64,000 nt of DNA from Clostridium aestuarii. GTDB lineage: Bacteria; Bacillota; Clostridia; Clostridiales; Clostridiaceae. The number at the start of each line of letters is the position of its first letter. Within the stretch, counting starts at the first letter, position 1. This document shows, piece after piece, positions 25,366-33,142 of this stretch. The translations under genes and the position numbers were made by a program. The DNA is taken from NCBI RefSeq assembly GCF_026735135.1, contig NZ_JAPQER010000001.1:503500-567499 (forward strand). Reading direction: 5' to 3'. Under the pieces are notes generated by a model. The model saw only the letters and a list, made by a program, of their open reading frames with translations, ran no database searches and was not told where the DNA came from.

Positions 25366-25848
25366 ATGAACGTCAATTCTTACGGAACAATAGAAATAAG
25401 TGGGATTTCAGATAACTTTCCACCTTATTCAAATACATTTAAACAATTTCACTTACAAAAAATTTTATGTGTTCCTAATACAAAACCCAACATCCACCAA
25501 ATATTACACGCAAATGTAAACACTAAAATTTGTAATAAATATTCTATTTCATCTTCTAAAGCATTTTCACACGAAGGTCAAATTTTAAAAGAATGCAATT
25601 TAGTTATACATGGAATAGTTCTTTTGAAAATTGAATATGTATCCTGTGAAATTGATCACTCTGTTCATGCTGCCGAATTCAAAATACCTTTTTCTAATTA
25701 CATAGTTATGAATAAATGCATAACTTATAATTCCAAAATTCTCGTTTCTTCTTATATAGAAGATGTATTTATAGAACAAATTAATAAAAGAAAGTTATTT
25801 GCTAATATACTACTTCTTATTAATTCTAACTATTGTAAAAACAATTAA
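25366..25848 (+). CDS. SPOCS-domain (DUF3794) protein
   Basis: 160 residues, a single, rather divergent SPOCS domain: LCVPNTKPNIHQILHANVN, GQILKECNLVIHGIVLLKI, SVHAAEFKIPFSNYIVM, SYIEDVFIEQINKRKLF. GGAGG precedes the ATG. It lies 21 bases before the SPOCS-propeller gene, so the two are one transcript. No other domain or signal peptide is present. Confidence 0.83.
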   Translation: MNVNSYGTIEISGISDNFPPYSNTFKQFHLQKILCVPNTKPNIHQILHANVNTKICNKYSISSSKAFSHEGQILKECNLVIHGIVLLKIEYVSCEIDHSVHAAEFKIPFSNYIVMNKCITYNSKILVSSYIEDVFIEQINKRKLFANILLLINSNYCKNN

Positions 25849-25869
25849 TATGTTCAAGGAGTGAAAGCT

Positions 25870-27294
25870 ATGAAAGAATGTGAAAATCCAATAGAATTTT
25901 TTTCTGAATTTATAACTTGTGAAACTATTCGCCTAACTAACAACCTACCAGATATTGAACAAATACTTTCTATTATAGTTGACCCGCAAATTATACATTT
26001 TAAAATAATAAACACAATGGAAGGTCAATCTTGCGAAGGTCAAAAACTAACTGGGAAAAAAGTTGTAATGGAACTTCTTATAAAACAAAAAATACTATAC
26101 GTTTCTAATCTACCAGAACAGTCTCTTCATATAGTTGAAAATGATTTTTATCAAAGTGCTTATTTAGTAATACCTTGTAAAATCGAAGGAATGGATGTTG
26201 AAATCCTTCATGAACATAAAAGATTAGATCCTTCAATAACAATAGAAAATATATCTACTAGAAAACTAAATAACCGCTGTATTTTTAAAAGTATAACCCT
26301 ACTAGTCCAACTAAAGTATATACCTACATATGAACTGTGTTATGCTGTTCATCAAGATTATTTTTATAGTAATCTTTTTATTTGTTATGAAAATGGAAGT
26401 CATGAATATAAATTAACTTCTTATGATCATTCAAAAGTAATTAATCCTCAATGGTCACCTTCAGGATGTTTTATTTCATTTATCTCAAATCATTCTGGAA
26501 AATACCTTTTGTATATTTTTGATATAAAAACCGAATCAATTAGAAAACTTTGTGTTCCTGATAAAATAAAATGTATTACTAGCTTTTGCTGGACACCTGA
26601 TTCAAAAAATATTATTTTTTCCGGTATAATTAATTCCAATATTAATAAAGAATTATTCTTTATTAATGTTGACAATTTAAAATGTAATCAATTAACTAAT
26701 GGTAATAGTTTAATGAAAAGTTATAAACCTAAATCTTCTCCTAAAGAATCAAAAATTGCTTTTTTGCGTTCAATATATGATAAAACACATTTATACATTA
26801 CAGATTTTAATGGAACAGATTTTAAACAAGTAACCTTTTTAGGTAATATAAAAGATTTTGATTGGTCAAAAGACGGCGAATACATTACCTATATTTGTAA
26901 TACTGATGATACTTCTTATGATATATGCATAATAAATTTAAACACTCTAGAAACAAGCACTATAGTTCACTACACTTATTTAGGCGAAAAGAAAAAAATA
27001 TGTTTTTCTCCTGATAATAAATCTATAGCTTTTATAGGCTCAGATTATTTAACTGAAGATATATTTATTTACGATTTACAAAAAAAAGCTGTTACGAATA
27101 TAACAAATAATGAATGTAATACAAAAATCAGTGACTTTGCTTGGAAAATAGATTCATCAAAAATCTATTATTCTAAATGTTTATTCAACCACTGTAATAT
27201 TTGTTCTGTAGTTTTAGATACTCAAAATAAATATGAACTTACTAATTCCACCGCATCTTATATAGAGCTAAATTATAGACCTAAAGTAGTATAA
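25870..27294 (+). CDS. SPOCS domain fused to TolB-like beta-propeller
   Basis: 474 residues from ATG 25870 (AAGGAG 8 bases upstream; the in-frame GTG at 25861 overlaps that site). Residues about 10-150 are a SPOCS domain (LTGKKVVMELLIKQKILYVS, SLHIVENDFYQSAYLVIP). From about 165 on, six PD40-type blades repeat: PQWSPSGCFISFIS, FCWTPDSKNIIFSG, SSPKESKIAFLRS, FDWSKDGEYITYIC, CFSPDNKSIAFIGS, FAWKIDSSKIYYSK. Together they make a six-bladed propeller. There is no signal peptide. The propeller probably binds a protein or glycan partner on the spore. This domain combination is unusual. Confidence 0.85.
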   Translation: MKECENPIEFFSEFITCETIRLTNNLPDIEQILSIIVDPQIIHFKIINTMEGQSCEGQKLTGKKVVMELLIKQKILYVSNLPEQSLHIVENDFYQSAYLVIPCKIEGMDVEILHEHKRLDPSITIENISTRKLNNRCIFKSITLLVQLKYIPTYELCYAVHQDYFYSNLFICYENGSHEYKLTSYDHSKVINPQWSPSGCFISFISNHSGKYLLYIFDIKTESIRKLCVPDKIKCITSFCWTPDSKNIIFSGIINSNINKELFFINVDNLKCNQLTNGNSLMKSYKPKSSPKESKIAFLRSIYDKTHLYITDFNGTDFKQVTFLGNIKDFDWSKDGEYITYICNTDDTSYDICIINLNTLETSTIVHYTYLGEKKKICFSPDNKSIAFIGSDYLTEDIFIYDLQKKAVTNITNNECNTKISDFAWKIDSSKIYYSKCLFNHCNICSVVLDTQNKYELTNSTASYIELNYRPKVV

Positions 27295-27320
27295 GGTATC
27301 TATTAGTATAGATACCTTAT
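27291..27320. terminator. Terminator overlapping the SPOCS-propeller stop
   Basis: 12-bp stem (ATAAGGTATCTA and complement) containing the TAA stop of the upstream gene, followed by ACCTTTTAATTTT. It lies between convergent genes and may act on both. Confidence 0.75.
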
Positions 27321-27339
27321 ACCTTTTAATTTTGTATCT

Positions 27340-28272
27340 CTAAATAGAAGATGATATATTGGGGTATTTACTTATATATTCTTCAAAATCCCAATTTTCA
27401 AGGAAATTTCTTGCTGATCTATATCCTGATTTAAAAAGTTTTATACTCTTCTGTTTAGAAATATTAAACTCAGTTACTTCTACGTTATCTGCCGATATAA
27501 AAACTGTTCTTTCCATATCCTTTTTATCTAATTTTTCCAAATCATCTCTTGCTGCCACTGTGCCTGCTATATCAAATAAAAATGACATTATATCTGTTTT
27601 CCATACACCAGTATAATCATTAATTGAATTTATAAATTTAAACCCTACAGTAGGAATTTCTGGTATTCCTTCCACATCAAAAATTGTTAACGGATAATTC
27701 CAACAAACCCCTCCATCTACTATATAACTTGTTCCTCCTTCATATTCAAACTTTACTGGTTTAAAATAGAAAGGTATACTAATACTCATTCTTAAAGCTG
27801 TTGCTATTTCAAATTCCATTGGGTCTATACCATACTCAACAAGACTATCAGGAAGAATTAAAGTTTTCTTTTTTGTTATATCAGCAGCAATTATTTTAAG
27901 TCTTGATTCTCCATTTTCACTTACATCATTAAATTTAACTATACCCTTTTTGCTTAATAATTTTTTTGCCCACTTCTCAAAATATTCACCTGAATAAATA
28001 CCTTTTTCCTTAAAAACCCCTAATAAATTACCCAAAATTGGTATCCTCTGAATTGTACTCTTATCTAAAAACTTTAAGAAATCTGTTTCAACCATTATTT
28101 TTTCAATTTCTTTTGTAGTATATCCCGCAGCTATTAGCGCAGCTATTAACGCCCCCGCAGAAGTTCCAGCAGTTTGATTCCATGTATATCCGTTTTTTTG
28201 AAAACAACTTAATGCACCAACAAACCCTATTCCTCTTATCCCGCCTCCTTGAAATACAGCATTACACTTCAT
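27340..28272 (-). CDS. Patatin-like phospholipase
   Basis: 310 residues from ATG 28272 (GGGGGGAG 4 bases upstream). Patatin fold signatures are the oxyanion loop FQGGGIRGIGFVG, the nucleophile elbow GTSAG and the catalytic Asp in VDGGVCWNYP, a Ser-Asp dyad. There is no signal peptide or membrane span, so it is probably a cytosolic or membrane-peripheral lipid acyl hydrolase. It is convergent with the SPOCS-propeller gene. Its physiological substrate is not predictable. Confidence 0.92.
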   Translation of the reverse strand: MKCNAVFQGGGIRGIGFVGALSCFQKNGYTWNQTAGTSAGALIAALIAAGYTTKEIEKIMVETDFLKFLDKSTIQRIPILGNLLGVFKEKGIYSGEYFEKWAKKLLSKKGIVKFNDVSENGESRLKIIAADITKKKTLILPDSLVEYGIDPMEFEIATALRMSISIPFYFKPVKFEYEGGTSYIVDGGVCWNYPLTIFDVEGIPEIPTVGFKFINSINDYTGVWKTDIMSFLFDIAGTVAARDDLEKLDKKDMERTVFISADNVEVTEFNISKQKSIKLFKSGYRSARNFLENWDFEEYISKYPNISSSI

Positions 28273-28354
28273 ATAGCTCCCCCCTTCTTTTGTCATCTTA
28301 ATATATAATATTAAAAACTTTTTTAAAATGATAATTTAGTTTTTGATAATTAAC

Positions 28355-28397
28355 TAAATTACATAATTAAAAACATCAAATATAAAATGTAAGTTTT
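28355..28397. repeat. Intergenic repeat, copy 1
   Basis: This 43-base stretch begins TAAATTACATAATTAAAAA and matches 60541-60583 at 35 of 43 positions in the same orientation. Both copies lie just beyond a terminator and upstream of the next minus-strand gene. Origin unknown; a dispersed clostridial intergenic element is possible. Confidence 0.5.
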
Positions 28398-28412
28398 ATT
28401 GTGAACAGCTAT

Positions 28413-28443
28413 AAAAAAAAAGAAGCGGCTATTTACCCGCTTC
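28413..28443 (-). terminator. Terminator of DUF89-nth
   Basis: 7-bp GC-rich stem (GAAGCGG) with an 8-base loop and nine T on the minus strand. Confidence 0.88.
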
Positions 28444-28460
28444 AATTATAACTATGCTAA

Positions 28461-29108
28461 TTATTGTATTATATTTTCCTTATAATAATTACAATATTCT
28501 TTTAAAATACATTCCTTACAATTAGGTTTTCTTGCTTTACAAGCCCTTCTACCGTGAAAGATAATTAAATGATGTGCTTTTGACCATCTTTCTTTGGGTA
28601 TTACACTTTGAAGTTGTTTTTCTGTTTTAAGAACATTATCACCATTAGCTAAACCTATTCTATTAGATACTCTAAATACATGCGTATCTACTGCTATAGC
28701 AGGAACATTAAAAGCATTACTTAAAACTACATTTGCTGTTTTTCTTCCTACTCCTGCAAGCTTCATTAGTTCTTCTTTATTATTTGGAACTTGACAATTA
28801 TATTGTTCTACTAAAACTTTACACATATTTATAATATTTTTAGATTTATTTCTATATAAACCAATCACCTTAATATCCTGCTCCAATTCTTCTTTATTAG
28901 CTTTCAAAAATTCCTGTGGAGTAGGATATTTTTTAAATAATATTTTTGTAACTTCATTAACTTTTTTATCTGTTGTTTGAGCACTGAGCATTGTGGCTAT
29001 AAGGAGCTCAAATGGGTTATTATAATTCAATTCACATTGAGCTTCTGGATAAATTTCTTCCAATATATCTAATATTTTGTTAACCTCTTCTTTTGATTTA
29101 TTAATCAT
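28461..29108 (-). CDS. nth: Endonuclease III (DNA glycosylase/AP lyase)
   Basis: 215 residues, standard length. It contains LSAQTTDKKV near residue 43, the helix-hairpin-helix LAGVGRKTANVVLSN with the catalytic Lys, and the catalytic Asp in AVDTHVFRVSNR. The C-terminal iron-sulfur ligands follow C-X6-C-X2-C-X5-C (CKARKPNCKECILKEYC). It removes oxidised pyrimidines in base excision repair. The start ATG overlaps the end of the DUF89 gene by 8 bases, so the two are translationally coupled. Confidence 0.97.
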   Translation of the reverse strand: MINKSKEEVNKILDILEEIYPEAQCELNYNNPFELLIATMLSAQTTDKKVNEVTKILFKKYPTPQEFLKANKEELEQDIKVIGLYRNKSKNIINMCKVLVEQYNCQVPNNKEELMKLAGVGRKTANVVLSNAFNVPAIAVDTHVFRVSNRIGLANGDNVLKTEKQLQSVIPKERWSKAHHLIIFHGRRACKARKPNCKECILKEYCNYYKENIIQ

Positions 29109-29979
29109 GCTTTTCTCCTATAAACATATTACTATATTTTTCTTTATCTAGTTTATTAGCAAGCATATCACATTTACATAAAAATATGTAATATATGTTC
29201 ATATTACATCCTCCTAATGACTCAAAGTTACCCTGTCCCTTTGATATTATAACATCTGCTTCAACTATAATTTTCTTTACATCATCAGGAATTTCATATA
29301 AATCTGTACCTGCAATATCAGTTTTATTATTCATTATTTTAGCATACTTATCCATACCCACATAATATGCATCTTCTTCTGTAATATCATTTAATATAGG
29401 TTCTCCTCTTGTCATAAAAATTATTTCTAAATCAGGATATTCTTTAGCTATTTCTTTTATAAATAATTTATCAAATACTATCTCTCCTGTATTATCTCCA
29501 AGATAAACTAATCGCTTTCCATTTAACAATTCTTTTTTTAATCTATTAAATAATTCTTGGTCAAATTGATTTTTAGAAGTTTTATCAATTATATTTTTCA
29601 CCATTTCAAAACTCACTTCATCAAAAGCTCCAAAGTCTATAATATTACCTGCTGAAGCAAGTTTCAGAGCACTAAATAACCTATTTTTAGATGAATTTAT
29701 TATTTTTTCAAGTTCAGGCTCCATTTCTAAAATTTTATCATTAAAATATTTTTTCTCTTCTATATAAAAATCATCAACTTCGAATTCTTCTTTAAATATC
29801 CTAACTATCTTTGAGTGAATAAAAGGAGTTGTTCTATCAAATTCAGTATTTATAACTTCTTTTAAAATTCTCTGCATAATATTATACTTTTTTCTTTTAT
29901 CAGCTTTATCTATGTACTTATCACACAATTGATTAGCCTTATTTAGAACACACGGTATACAATCTACAAATGTTTTCAT
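29101..29979 (-). CDS. DUF89 family protein (putative metal-dependent damage-control phosphatase)
   Basis: 292 residues. It begins with the small Cys motif FVDCIPCVL typical of prokaryotic DUF89 proteins. It contains VYLGDNTGEIVFDKL near 155 and ADVIISKGQGNFESL near 240, the metal- and phosphate-binding patterns of this family. Relatives dephosphorylate damaged or excess sugar phosphates and related metabolites. Its pairing with nth may reflect a shared damage-response theme, but that is inference. GAGGAG precedes the ATG. Confidence 0.87.
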   Translation of the reverse strand: MKTFVDCIPCVLNKANQLCDKYIDKADKRKKYNIMQRILKEVINTEFDRTTPFIHSKIVRIFKEEFEVDDFYIEEKKYFNDKILEMEPELEKIINSSKNRLFSALKLASAGNIIDFGAFDEVSFEMVKNIIDKTSKNQFDQELFNRLKKELLNGKRLVYLGDNTGEIVFDKLFIKEIAKEYPDLEIIFMTRGEPILNDITEEDAYYVGMDKYAKIMNNKTDIAGTDLYEIPDDVKKIIVEADVIISKGQGNFESLGGCNMNIYYIFLCKCDMLANKLDKEKYSNMFIGEKHD

Positions 29980-30079
29980 ATTACTCTCTCCTCGTATTAA
30001 AAAATATATTATTTATGGCATATGATATTTTATATTATAATCTAAAATAAGAAAAGAAAATACCTTAATATAAATTAAA

Positions 30080-30113
30080 GACCATAAATATAAATTTCCT
30101 TATATTTATGGTC
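30080..30113 (-). terminator. Terminator of the acyltransferase gene
   Basis: 14-bp stem (GACCATAAATATAA), 6-base loop, T-rich minus-strand flank, 20 bases past the stop codon at 30134. Confidence 0.8.
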
Positions 30114-30133
30114 TATTTATTATAAATACTAAA

Positions 30134-30835
30134 TTACTTGTATTCTCCCCTATATTCTTCTGGTAACAACTCTGCTATATTTTTCATTATAAAATCAAGA
30201 GTTCTATTTTCATAGTTCTTTTTAGCTTCTTCTTCTTTTATATTAGGCAAATGAAAAGGGTTACCTATTTTTACATGAATATCTGAATAATGAAATTTTT
30301 CTTTTTCCATTCTTCCTTCTTGATTTATTGGAAGCAACTTTTCAGTTCCAGCCATTCCTATTGGTACAATTGGAACTTTACATAGTTTAGCTATTAATAC
30401 TACTCCTCTTTTTGCTTTTATTAATTGTTTTGTTCTACTTCTCGTTCCTTCTGGAAATATTAAAACGCTTCCTCCATTTTTAAGAATACTTATAATCTTT
30501 TTTAATCCACTTTTATCTGCTGTATTAGGACGCATTGGAGTTGTCTTAACTATACTTATCCCCATATTAGTCAATGAATTGCTATTCAATTTAACTCCAG
30601 CTACAAATGTTACATCATCATCTTTTAATACTCTTTGTAATACTAATGCATCTGCATTACTCAAATGATTTGAAACATATAAAACTGGTTTATTTATTTT
30701 CTTTAAGTTATCTTTATTTTCAACTTTAATATTAGCATATTTATTCATATAACCATTTATAAGTTTTCTTGATATAAACGTAACCATTCCTTTTGGAAGA
30801 TATCCTATAACTTTAGTCATTGCTGGAGATATCAT
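30134..30835 (-). CDS. plsC: 1-acyl-sn-glycerol-3-phosphate acyltransferase
   Basis: 233 residues. The acyltransferase motif I is NHLSNADAL (His-X4-Asp), motif III is FPEGTRSR and motif IV is the IVPIGMAG region. The N-terminal hydrophobic stretch should dock it on the inner face of the membrane, where it acylates lysophosphatidate to phosphatidate in phospholipid synthesis. The first ATG (30835) has an AGGTAGGG site; an ATG five codons later is also possible. The 292-base upstream gap to cysE is AT-rich with only a weak inverted repeat. Confidence 0.92.
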   Translation of the reverse strand: MISPAMTKVIGYLPKGMVTFISRKLINGYMNKYANIKVENKDNLKKINKPVLYVSNHLSNADALVLQRVLKDDDVTFVAGVKLNSNSLTNMGISIVKTTPMRPNTADKSGLKKIISILKNGGSVLIFPEGTRSRTKQLIKAKRGVVLIAKLCKVPIVPIGMAGTEKLLPINQEGRMEKEKFHYSDIHVKIGNPFHLPNIKEEEAKKNYENRTLDFIMKNIAELLPEEYRGEYK

Positions 30836-31127
30836 ATATTCGCCCTACCTTTCTATAGTTACTTTTTCACTTTATAGATGTCAAATCTGAAAATAAAATT
30901 TGTTATAAATTAAAAGTATTATCGAATATCCAAATTGAAGTTAAAAATGGATATCTATACATAATATAATATACCATAAATATATCATAATTTAAAATTT
31001 TTCAAAAGCCTAACTATAAACTATATTTTATTTTCTTAATTTTATTTGTATTTTTAGTAGGGCAAAATTAGAATATAATTTAAAATCTGAAAATTATAAC
31101 TAATCATCTTTTATTTAGCTTACATTT

Positions 31128-31709
31128 CTATCTTACACATTGATATTGTTCTTTTTTATCATATTGTTCCATATTTATAACATTAATGTTTCTTTTCACT
31201 ACTTTTCCTGGTATACCTACCACAGTAGAATTTGCTGGAACATCTTTAAGAACTACTGAGTTAGCGCCTATTTTAGAATTATCTTCTATAACTATAGGTC
31301 CCAATACTTTTGCTCCTGAACCAATTATAACATTGTTTCCAACAGTAGGATGTCTTTTTCCCGTATCCTTTCCAGTTCCACCTAAAGTTACTCCATGATA
31401 TAATGTTACATTATCCCCAACTTCTGCTGTTTCCCCTATTACTACAGCCATACCATGATCTATAAAAAGCCCTTTTCCTATTTTAGCACCAGGATGTATT
31501 TCTATACCTGTGAAAAATCTTCCAAGTTGAGATATAAGTCTTGCCCAGAAAAACATTTTTCTTTTATAAAATGAATGAGCTATTCTGTAATGTATCATTG
31601 CATTTACAATAGGATAAAGTATCAATACTTCTACTCCATTTCTTGCTGCTGGATCATTTTCAACAATATTATCAATATCATATTTTAATATTTTAAAAAA
31701 TTTAAACAT
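31128..31709 (-). CDS. cysE: Serine O-acetyltransferase
   Basis: 193 residues from ATG 31709 (GGGGGG 7 bases upstream; the ATG at 31724 contains that site). A left-handed beta-helix of hexapeptide repeats begins at [20 protein letters not shown] (with catalytic His) and runs to the C-terminus. [14 protein letters not shown] is the cofactor-binding region. It makes O-acetylserine, the carbon skeleton for cysteine. It stands alone, with no cysK adjacent, behind a Cys-specific T-box leader, so it should be induced when charged tRNA-Cys is scarce. Confidence 0.96.
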   Translation of the reverse strand: MFKFFKILKYDIDNIVENDPAARNGVEVLILYPIVNAMIHYRIAHSFYKRKMFFWARLISQLGRFFTGIEIHPGAKIGKGLFIDHGMAVVIGETAEVGDNVTLYHGVTLGGTGKDTGKRHPTVGNNVIIGSGAKVLGPIVIEDNSKIGANSVVLKDVPANSTVVGIPGKVVKRNINVINMEQYDKKEQYQCVR

Positions 31710-31744
31710 ATCTTTTCCCCCCATGAATTAGTAATTTAATTAAA

Positions 31745-32077
31745 ATAAAAAAAGCCCTGTCTCTAATATATAATATTAGAGACAGAGCATTATACTCTGC
31801 GGTTCCACTCTACTTGGATATAGTAACCCCATCTTATTTCAAGTACTGTTCACTTAACAATTAATTATTTATCATTAACTATTAGCTAAAGAAATACTCT
31901 ATCACTATAACGGGTGATCCCGCTGCAGCCTACTATATTTCGGTGCAAAACTCCAAAGGGCACTTCATATAAACTTAATATAGAAATCTTACAGCATCTG
32001 ATTTCCTCTCTGAATATTTTATTTATATTACTTTCCTTTTTCACAGCATTTATTTCTTAGTATTTTAGTACGGATTA
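31745..32077 (-). promoter_or_regulatory. T-box leader of cysE, specifier TGC (Cys)
   Basis: Minus strand: the T-box sequence TAGAGTGGAACCGCAG is near 31797-31812. A terminator (GCYCTGTCTCTAATAT arms, then TTTTTTT) follows at about 31752-31792. In stem I the specifier strand reads GAA-G-TGC at 31960-31966, giving Cys codon TGC (31960-31962). The spacing GAA-N-codon is the same in the other two T-boxes here. An AGAGAG element is at about 32006-32011. Uncharged tRNA-Cys should favour the antiterminator. Confidence 0.9.
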
Positions 32078-32084
32078 TATATTT

Positions 32085-32113
32085 ATTATATAGATTGCTT
32101 TAAAAATTGTCAA
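32085..32113 (-). promoter_or_regulatory. Sigma-A promoter of the cysE T-box transcript
   Basis: Minus strand consensus TTGACA (32108-32113), 17-base spacer, TATAAT (32085-32090). Confidence 0.88.
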
Positions 32114-32150
32114 CAATTTTTATTATGGAAATATGTGTTTTATTGAGTTA

Positions 32151-32858
32151 TTATCTACAAAATCTATGCTTTCCTATAACCTTTATAAGAGGTCTTGACC
32201 ATATCCAAGAGCTTGTAGCCGTAACTGGGTTAAAATAGTATATAGCTCCACCCGATGGATCCCATCCATTCAAAGCATCTCTCGCAGCATTTATTGAACT
32301 TTGTTTCATTTGTGCATTTATTTGACCATCTACTATAGCAGTAAATGCACCTGTCTGATATATAACCCCAGCAATTGTAGATGGAAATTTAGAATTACTA
32401 ACTCTATTAAGAACTACTGCTCCAACAGCAACTTGACCTGCATATGGTTCTCCTCTTGCTTCTCCATTTATAATCTTTGCGAGAAGCATTACATCATTAT
32501 TATTGGATGAATTAGAAGGCATAGCATTTTTATCTATTGTTTTAGGATTTATTCCTAAGGTAGTCAATGTTTGATTTCCAGCTATTCCATCTACAGTAAG
32601 TCCATTCTTCCTTTGAAAATATTTTACTGAAGTATAGGTTTGATATCCATATATTCCATCTACACTTTTAGTATAATATCCCCATCTTTTCAATCTTGTT
32701 TGTATTTCTTTAACTATATCACCTCTTGAACCGTATTTATAAGTAGCTACTTTTACTGCATTAAAGTATGGCTCAATGCAAATCGAAACACTTGCATATG
32801 TAAAAAATATTGCTGTTAACAATACAAAGATTCTCTTAAAATCAAATTTTTTTTTCAT
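32151..32858 (-). CDS. sleB: Spore cortex-lytic enzyme (SleB-like)
   Basis: 235 residues from ATG 32858 (GGGAG 9 bases upstream; the longer frame to 32918 covers the promoter region). A hydrophobic signal segment (about 10-27) is followed by a PG_binding_1 domain (YGSRGDIVKEIQTRLKRWGY, about 40-100). The catalytic SleB/CwlJ domain spans about 122-235, with the catalytic Glu in INGEARGEPYAGQVAVGAV. It hydrolyses cortex peptidoglycan at germination. A sigma-G-like promoter lies upstream at 32907-32935, consistent with forespore synthesis. Confidence 0.92.
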   Translation of the reverse strand: MKKKFDFKRIFVLLTAIFFTYASVSICIEPYFNAVKVATYKYGSRGDIVKEIQTRLKRWGYYTKSVDGIYGYQTYTSVKYFQRKNGLTVDGIAGNQTLTTLGINPKTIDKNAMPSNSSNNNDVMLLAKIINGEARGEPYAGQVAVGAVVLNRVSNSKFPSTIAGVIYQTGAFTAIVDGQINAQMKQSSINAARDALNGWDPSGGAIYYFNPVTATSSWIWSRPLIKVIGKHRFCR

Positions 32859-32906
32859 TTTTAGCTGCTCCCTTCTAAAATAAACATAAAATAATATTGC
32901 TGTATA

Positions 32907-32935
32907 TAGTTTGTGCAACCTTTATTAAAAATACA
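32907..32935 (-). promoter_or_regulatory. Sigma-G-like promoter of sleB
   Basis: Minus strand TGTATT (32930-32935), 16-base spacer, CAAACTA (32907-32913). One mismatch to each sigma-G consensus box, in front of a gene known to be sigma-G dependent in Bacillus. Confidence 0.5.
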
Positions 32936-33054
32936 CGCAAAACCTTAGTTTATATTAAAGATAAAAGGAAGAGTACATAAAATTTAATATACTATTTATG
33001 TCTTACAATTGAAGCTATACTTAAATTATAAATTTTATATTTTTCTGTATAATA

Positions 33055-33097
33055 AAAAGACTGTAAATATAGAACTTGTCTATATTTACAGCCTTTT
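33055..33097 (-). terminator. Terminator of the MgtE-like gene
   Basis: 13-bp core stem (CTGTAAATATAGA) extended by an AAAAAG/CTTTTT arm with one mismatch. T-run on both strands. Confidence 0.82.
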
Positions 33098-33142
33098 TAC
33101 CTTGTTTTTTATAAGAAAAACATTTTTTTACTCTAAATCTTT

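Noticed and set aside
17146..27294. Prophage or phage-tail origin for the structural-protein block
   Set aside because: No integrase, terminase, portal, tail tape-measure or attachment-site signals. Domains (SPOCS, collagen-like, DNRLRE) fit a spore surface better.
30836..31127. Weak inverted repeat (ATATCCA/TGGATAT) upstream of plsC
   Set aside because: Only 7 bp with a 15-base loop in very AT-rich DNA. It is not distinguishable from chance.
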